From Helicobacteraceae bacterium (lineage in GTDB: Bacteria; Campylobacterota; Campylobacteria; Campylobacterales; Sulfurimonadaceae), in the NCBI GenBank assembly GCA_030613795.1, contig JAUWLG010000030.1, positions 1-9,671 of the forward strand: a DNA stretch of 9,671 bases. Reading direction: 5' to 3'. Below the pieces are notes generated by a model that saw only the letters and a list, made by a program, of their open reading frames with translations, ran no database searches and was not told the origin of the DNA. Within the stretch, counting starts at the first letter, position 1. Every line of letters begins with the position of its first letter. Below are positions 6,310-9,671 of the stretch, piece by piece. The position numbers and the translations under genes were made by a program.

Positions 6310-7145
6310 TTGACCTTCACTTCTTTAAACTTATTTTTACTTCCGTCTTTCTCACCGTCAAAGAACATTGTCGGCGTACCCTGTACCATCACTTTAGAGG
6401 CAACACTTTTGTCATGTTTGAACTGTTTTTCAACTGCCGGTGTATGAATATCTGCAACAGTCAGTGATGTCCCTACCGTTTTGTTAAACGCAGCAACGAT
6501 CTTCTTCTCATCTGTTTCACGGGCGTTGATCTCAACTTTGTACATATCCAAGATCTTACCTTTAAGCCCTTTCTGTTCTGCTGCAATCGCTGCTTTAGTC
6601 AAAGCGATCGCTGCCGGATGAAGTGCAGGAAGTGGAAAGTGGTAGTAATAGACAGCAAAGTCATTAGGATATTTTTTCATGTAGTTGATCGACTCTGGAA
6701 CAAACTTACGACAAAATGGACAGAGTGGATCTGAAAAGATCGCTACCTTATGTTTGGCATTAGCATTACCGTACACAAGGTTCTCTTTAGTGTAAAACTC
6801 AGCTTTAAACTTTGGCGAAACTGTAGTGCTTAACGCACGACCGGTTTTGACATTGTTAAGTTCTTTAGTGATGTAGTCACCGTGTACGAAATAGATCATC
6901 TGCTGCTCAATATCACGCTCAGTTTTACCCTGTTTGACACGTGCAGTCAAGTTAACGATCACACTATCCCACCCTTTAAGATCTTTTACTGCTGCTCGGC
7001 TGCTCACAGTGATTTTAAGATCAGAGACATTTTTGTTGCCTCCGATCTGTTTTTGCAAAAAGCTTGTTACTTCGGCATTGGTAGCACCGAAAAGTGAGAG
7101 ACTACTTAGTAGAATCGTTGCTGATAATTTCGACATCAATGACAT
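6306..7145 (-). CDS. Periplasmic thiol-disulfide protein, DsbC/DsbG-like, with CPFC active site
   Basis: From the chosen start this is a 279-residue precursor. A signal peptide comes first (SKLSATILLSSLSLFGATNA, probable cut near residue 24), then an N-terminal part of about 100 residues, as in the dimerisation domain of DsbC/DsbG. A thioredoxin-fold domain follows, with VAIFSDPLCPFCRKF (CPFC at 142-145) and the cis-proline loop VQGTPTMFFDG (P258). It should act on protein disulfides in the periplasm; isomerase versus oxidase cannot be decided by eye. The longest reading from 7265 lacks a ribosome binding site and starts inside fxsA. AAAAGG at 7152-7157 sits 6 nt before the third of three consecutive ATGs, so I chose 7145; 7148 or 7136 would change only the signal peptide. 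It overlaps the end of fxsA by 44 nt and hemC by 4 nt. Its place among haem genes fits, but does not prove, a cytochrome c maturation role. Confidence 0.88.
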   Translation of the reverse strand: MSLMSKLSATILLSSLSLFGATNAEVTSFLQKQIGGNKNVSDLKITVSSRAAVKDLKGWDSVIVNLTARVKQGKTERDIEQQMIYFVHGDYITKELNNVKTGRALSTTVSPKFKAEFYTKENLVYGNANAKHKVAIFSDPLCPFCRKFVPESINYMKKYPNDFAVYYYHFPLPALHPAAIALTKAAIAAEQKGLKGKILDMYKVEINARETDEKKIVAAFNKTVGTSLTVADIHTPAVEKQFKHDKSVASKVMVQGTPTMFFDGEKDGSKNKFKEVKVK

Positions 7146-7536
7146 CATCATCCTTTTCTTCATGTATTTGAGTATGGGTATATCTTGTTTTCTTTTGATG
7201 AGTAGATTTTGCCGTAAAACGGTTAACCAACATCTTGGTAATGACAGAGAACTGCAGTAAAACACCTATCATGTCTGTTAAAAACCCCGGTAAGATCAGT
7301 AAAACAGCACCAAGCACCGCAAAGATATTAAGACGTTGGAACTCTTGGACGTCGATCTTCTCCATTGAGAATGCCTGCATGTTCTCAAAAAGTGTCGCTC
7401 TGAAGTTCACTAAAAGGACAAAACCGACAAAGGCACTCAACATCAACTCCAAAAAGGTGTTAAACCCACCGATCTGTGAAGAGAGGTTGACAGAGATCAT
7501 CACCTCTAAAAAGAGATAGAGTACAAAATAGAGCAT
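7102..7536 (-). CDS. fxsA: FxsA family inner-membrane protein
   Basis: This 144-residue protein has three hydrophobic stretches, at about residues 2-18, 27-45 and 71-96, the last containing the family-typical LPGFLTDMIGVLLQF. A hydrophilic tail from about residue 105 is first basic (KSTHQKKTRYTHTQ) and then acidic (EEKDDDVIDVE). FxsA was named in E. coli, where overproduction relieves exclusion of phage T7 by the F plasmid; its normal function is not known. The ATG overlaps the proS stop by 1 nt (TAATG), with GGAA 8 nt upstream. The last 44 nt of the gene also carry the start and signal-peptide region of the Dsb-like gene. The family assignment rests on the helix pattern and the LPGF motif. 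Confidence 0.88.
   Translation of the reverse strand: MLYFVLYLFLEVMISVNLSSQIGGFNTFLELMLSAFVGFVLLVNFRATLFENMQAFSMEKIDVQEFQRLNIFAVLGAVLLILPGFLTDMIGVLLQFSVITKMLVNRFTAKSTHQKKTRYTHTQIHEEKDDDVIDVEIISNDSTK
7152..7157 (-). promoter_or_regulatory. Ribosome binding site of the Dsb-like gene, inside fxsA
   Basis: AAAAGG on the minus strand is followed at once by ATGATGATG. The three ATGs are in one frame at 0, 3 and 6 nt; the third (7145) has the most usual spacing and is taken as the start. The site lies within the coding end of fxsA, so fxsA translation must pass over it. Confidence 0.55.
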
Positions 7537-9239
7537 TATAGACGTTCCATGATCTCAGCAAAGACTTTGTCAGCAAAGACCGCTCTTTTCTCAAGCGTAG
7601 CACGTTCAACGATCTGTACATTGCCGTTGACTAACTCTTTACCTACAATCACCGTGTATGGAAAACCGATGAGTTCAGCATCTTTCATTTTAAAACCAAA
7701 ACGCTCTTTTCTGTCATCTAAGATAACCTCTACACCGGCATCTTGCAGCTGTTGGTAAAGTGCTTCACCAAAAGCCAACTGCTCTTCATCTTTGATGTTA
7801 GAGACCATTACATTGACCATGTATGGTGCTGTCTCTTTAGTCCAAATACACCCTTTTTCATCATGGTGCTGCTCAATCGTTGCTGCGATCAGACGACTGA
7901 CACCCATGCCGTATGTTCCCATTATAAACGGTTCAGCCTGTCCTCTTTCATTTAAAAACTCTGCTTTGAGCGGTTTTGAATAGGCCGTACCCAGTTTAAA
8001 GATATGCCCGACTTCGATCCCTTTTGTATAAAGAAGGTTGCCGCCGCTGCAGTGAGGACAGCCGTCACCCTCTTTTACTGTGTAAAGATCTGCAAAAAGT
8101 CCTGCATCAAGAACACTCATGTCAACACCGACATAGTGGAAATCTTTTTCGTTGGCACCACAGATAAGCTGTGTAGCCCCTTTTAAACCTGTGTCAAAAA
8201 CACATGGCAGTTTTTCCATGTCAAGTGGGCCCATAAAGCCCGGTACAAGACCTAAGGCTGCAAGCTCCTCTTCACTGACATCCGCGATATCCAGTGCTTC
8301 GGCTGCATTGACCGCTTTGACCTCTTGAAGTTCATCATCTCCACGTAAAAAGAAGAGAACGATCTGGTCGCCGTCTTCGTATGTCATACGTTTAGCAACA
8401 CACTTCATCGTGTAGTATGGGTCGACCTTAAAGAAGTTGGCAAGGTCTTCAATACTTTTTACATCCGGAGTTTGGAACTTATTAAAATCACTCTCCGGTG
8501 CTTCAGGGATATCTTGACGAATTGAACGTTCTGCCGCTTCAACATTGGCCCCATACTCACAATTGTCACAGATAGCAATAGTGTCTTCACCGCTATCAGC
8601 GATCACCATCAGCTCTTTAGAGCCAGCACCGCCAATAGCGCCACTGTCTGCTTTAACTACACGAAAATCAAGACCTAAACGTTCTATAATTCGTTTATAT
8701 GCCGCTTCCATTGCATCAAACTCACGATCAAGGTCTTCAGTTGTCGCATGGAAACTATAACCATCTTTCATCACAAACTCGCGTCCGCGCATCAATCCAA
8801 AACGCGGACGTGCTTCGTCACGAAACTTCGTCTTGACCTGGTACAGGTTAAGAGGAAGTTGTTTATAACTGGTCACACGATTACGTACCAGGTTGACCAT
8901 CATCTCTTCATGGGTCGGCCCTAAGACAAAGAGGTTCTCTTTACGGTCACGGAAACGTAAAAGTTCTTTTCCAAACTTCTCCATACGCCCGCTCTCTTCC
9001 CAAAGGTGAGCTGGTGTTACAAAGCTAAGGTCTACCTCTTGGGCACCAATCTTAGTCATCTCTTCGTTGATCACATTCTCGATCTTTTTAAGCACGCGTT
9101 TGCCCAGTGGCAGGTAGTTATAAAGACCAGCAGCAACCTGTGAGGTGAAACCGGCACGTGTTAAAAGGATGTGGCTGGCTAGAACAGCCTCTGAAGGTGC
9201 TTCTTTTGTAGTAGGGATAAAAGCTTGTGAAAAACGCAT
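7536..9239 (-). CDS. proS: Prolyl-tRNA synthetase, bacterial type
   Basis: ProS charges tRNA-Pro in the cytosol. The 567-residue protein has the full bacterial layout. The class II catalytic core includes [13 protein letters not shown] (38-50), motif 2 with its [16 protein letters not shown] loop (140-155) and motif 3 [10 protein letters not shown] (441-450). Between motifs 2 and 3 is the long insertion domain, which in this family removes mischarged alanine. It is followed by CPHC (394-397) and the [13 protein letters not shown] stretch before motif 3, and by a C-terminal anticodon-binding domain from about 470. Another CDNC (224-227) precedes the insertion. No damage is visible. AAGGAA lies 5 nt before the ATG. 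It begins 21 nt after hemA and overlaps the next gene by 1 nt, so it is co-transcribed with both. Confidence 0.98.
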   Translation of the reverse strand: MRFSQAFIPTTKEAPSEAVLASHILLTRAGFTSQVAAGLYNYLPLGKRVLKKIENVINEEMTKIGAQEVDLSFVTPAHLWEESGRMEKFGKELLRFRDRKENLFVLGPTHEEMMVNLVRNRVTSYKQLPLNLYQVKTKFRDEARPRFGLMRGREFVMKDGYSFHATTEDLDREFDAMEAAYKRIIERLGLDFRVVKADSGAIGGAGSKELMVIADSGEDTIAICDNCEYGANVEAAERSIRQDIPEAPESDFNKFQTPDVKSIEDLANFFKVDPYYTMKCVAKRMTYEDGDQIVLFFLRGDDELQEVKAVNAAEALDIADVSEEELAALGLVPGFMGPLDMEKLPCVFDTGLKGATQLICGANEKDFHYVGVDMSVLDAGLFADLYTVKEGDGCPHCSGGNLLYTKGIEVGHIFKLGTAYSKPLKAEFLNERGQAEPFIMGTYGMGVSRLIAATIEQHHDEKGCIWTKETAPYMVNVMVSNIKDEEQLAFGEALYQQLQDAGVEVILDDRKERFGFKMKDAELIGFPYTVIVGKELVNGNVQIVERATLEKRAVFADKVFAEIMERL

Positions 9240-9260
9240 TGACGTTCCTTAGAAATAGTA

Positions 9261-9671
9261 TTATTTGCTATCTTGGTGATCGATACCCAAGATATGAGTT
9301 AGAGCAGTCATCAATGACTCTGAATGTGCCTCTTCCGTAACATCACGAAGACGATGCATCTTGTTGTGCAGAAAACGTTTCAATGTCTGTTCTGCCATTT
9401 TTTGGGCTTGATCAGCATACTCTTTTGGCAGATAGCCGTTAGCAACAGCTCGTTCACTCTCGATTTTAGCAGCCTTCATCGCACGGACATAGACCTCTTT
9501 GATCATCGGTTCTATACGCTGTTGCTGCTGCAGCTCATAGTAGCTCTTAGTGAACTTGCGAATAACACTGAAAGAGGCTTTAGCCTCATCTTCACGCATC
9601 ACAAGATTCTCGTCAACGATGCTTTTAAGGTCATCCACAGAGTAGAGAGTAATAGAGTCAGATTCGAACTC
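9261..9671 (-). CDS. hemA: Glutamyl-tRNA reductase, C-terminal part (5' end outside window)
   Basis: The reading frame is open to the right edge, giving 136 in-frame codons that begin EFESDSITLYSVDDLKSIV; the internal GTG at 9638 is not the true start. VDDLKSIVDEN followed by a long helical region with IEPMIKEVY, ERAVANGYLPKEYADQAQKM and EQTLKRFLHNK matches the linker and C-terminal dimerisation domain of HemA. That enzyme reduces Glu-tRNA to glutamate-1-semialdehyde, the first committed step of the C5 route to haem. The catalytic cysteine and the NADPH-binding domain lie off the window and cannot be checked. It is the first gene seen of the operon; the 21-nt gap to proS contains the proS ribosome binding site and no terminator. 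Confidence 0.93.
   Translation of the reverse strand, partial: EFESDSITLYSVDDLKSIVDENLVMREDEAKASFSVIRKFTKSYYELQQQQRIEPMIKEVYVRAMKAAKIESERAVANGYLPKEYADQAQKMAEQTLKRFLHNKMHRLRDVTEEAHSESLMTALTHILGIDHQDSK

Noticed and set aside
5969..6467. Plus-strand open frames across the hemC/Dsb-like junction
   Set aside because: They mirror the coding frames of two well-identified genes and have a serine-rich or cysteine-rich composition typical of antisense translation.
1..9671. tRNA genes, CRISPR arrays, insertion sequences, defence genes
   Set aside because: I looked on both strands for clover-leaf patterns, regularly spaced repeats, terminal inverted repeats and transposase or nuclease motifs and saw none.

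Overview
The window looks like chromosomal DNA of a Campylobacterota (epsilonproteobacterial) species, most like a Sulfurimonas-type sulfur or hydrogen oxidiser. This is inferred from protein character rather than a search: a UbiD-family decarboxylase of about 600 residues (the menaquinone-type form), the order hemA-proS-fxsA-dsb-hemC-ubiD, a small lysine-rich CxxCH cytochrome, AT-rich spacers and very tight gene packing. Every gene I support lies on the minus strand, so transcription runs from the right end of the window to the left.

Right part (9671 down to 3493): a compact run of six genes reads hemA (only the C-terminal part is in the window), proS, an FxsA-type membrane protein, a periplasmic DsbC/DsbG-like thiol-disulfide protein, hemC and a UbiD-family decarboxylase. 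Spacings are 21 nt, a 1-nt overlap (TAATG), an overlap of about 44 nt, a 4-nt overlap (ATGA) and 48 nt, as expected of one operon whose promoter lies outside the window. HemA starts tetrapyrrole synthesis from Glu-tRNA and HemC makes hydroxymethylbilane. The Dsb-like protein could serve periplasmic disulfides, including apocytochrome cysteines, and the decarboxylase probably serves quinone synthesis. Much of the operon therefore supports building an electron-transport chain. An AT-rich hairpin followed by a U-rich stretch ends it at about 3450-3480.

Middle part (3307 down to 967): a small secreted monohaem cytochrome c is followed by argH with its own likely promoter, and then by an OsmC-family protein translationally coupled to argH through an ATGA overlap.

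Left part (841 down to 1): a 146-residue protein that I read as a shortened, catalytically dead GGDEF-like domain, with an extended -10 promoter almost touching its start codon. It is followed by the first 92 codons of a two-helix membrane protein with a cysteine cluster, which runs off the left edge.

I see no mobile element, CRISPR array, tRNA or rRNA. Most of the window is ordinary housekeeping DNA, and I found no convincing new multi-gene system. The points most worth a second look are the degenerate GGDEF protein and its possible leaderless start, the very basic mini-cytochrome, the probable menaquinone role of the decarboxylase, and small hairpins at gene junctions.
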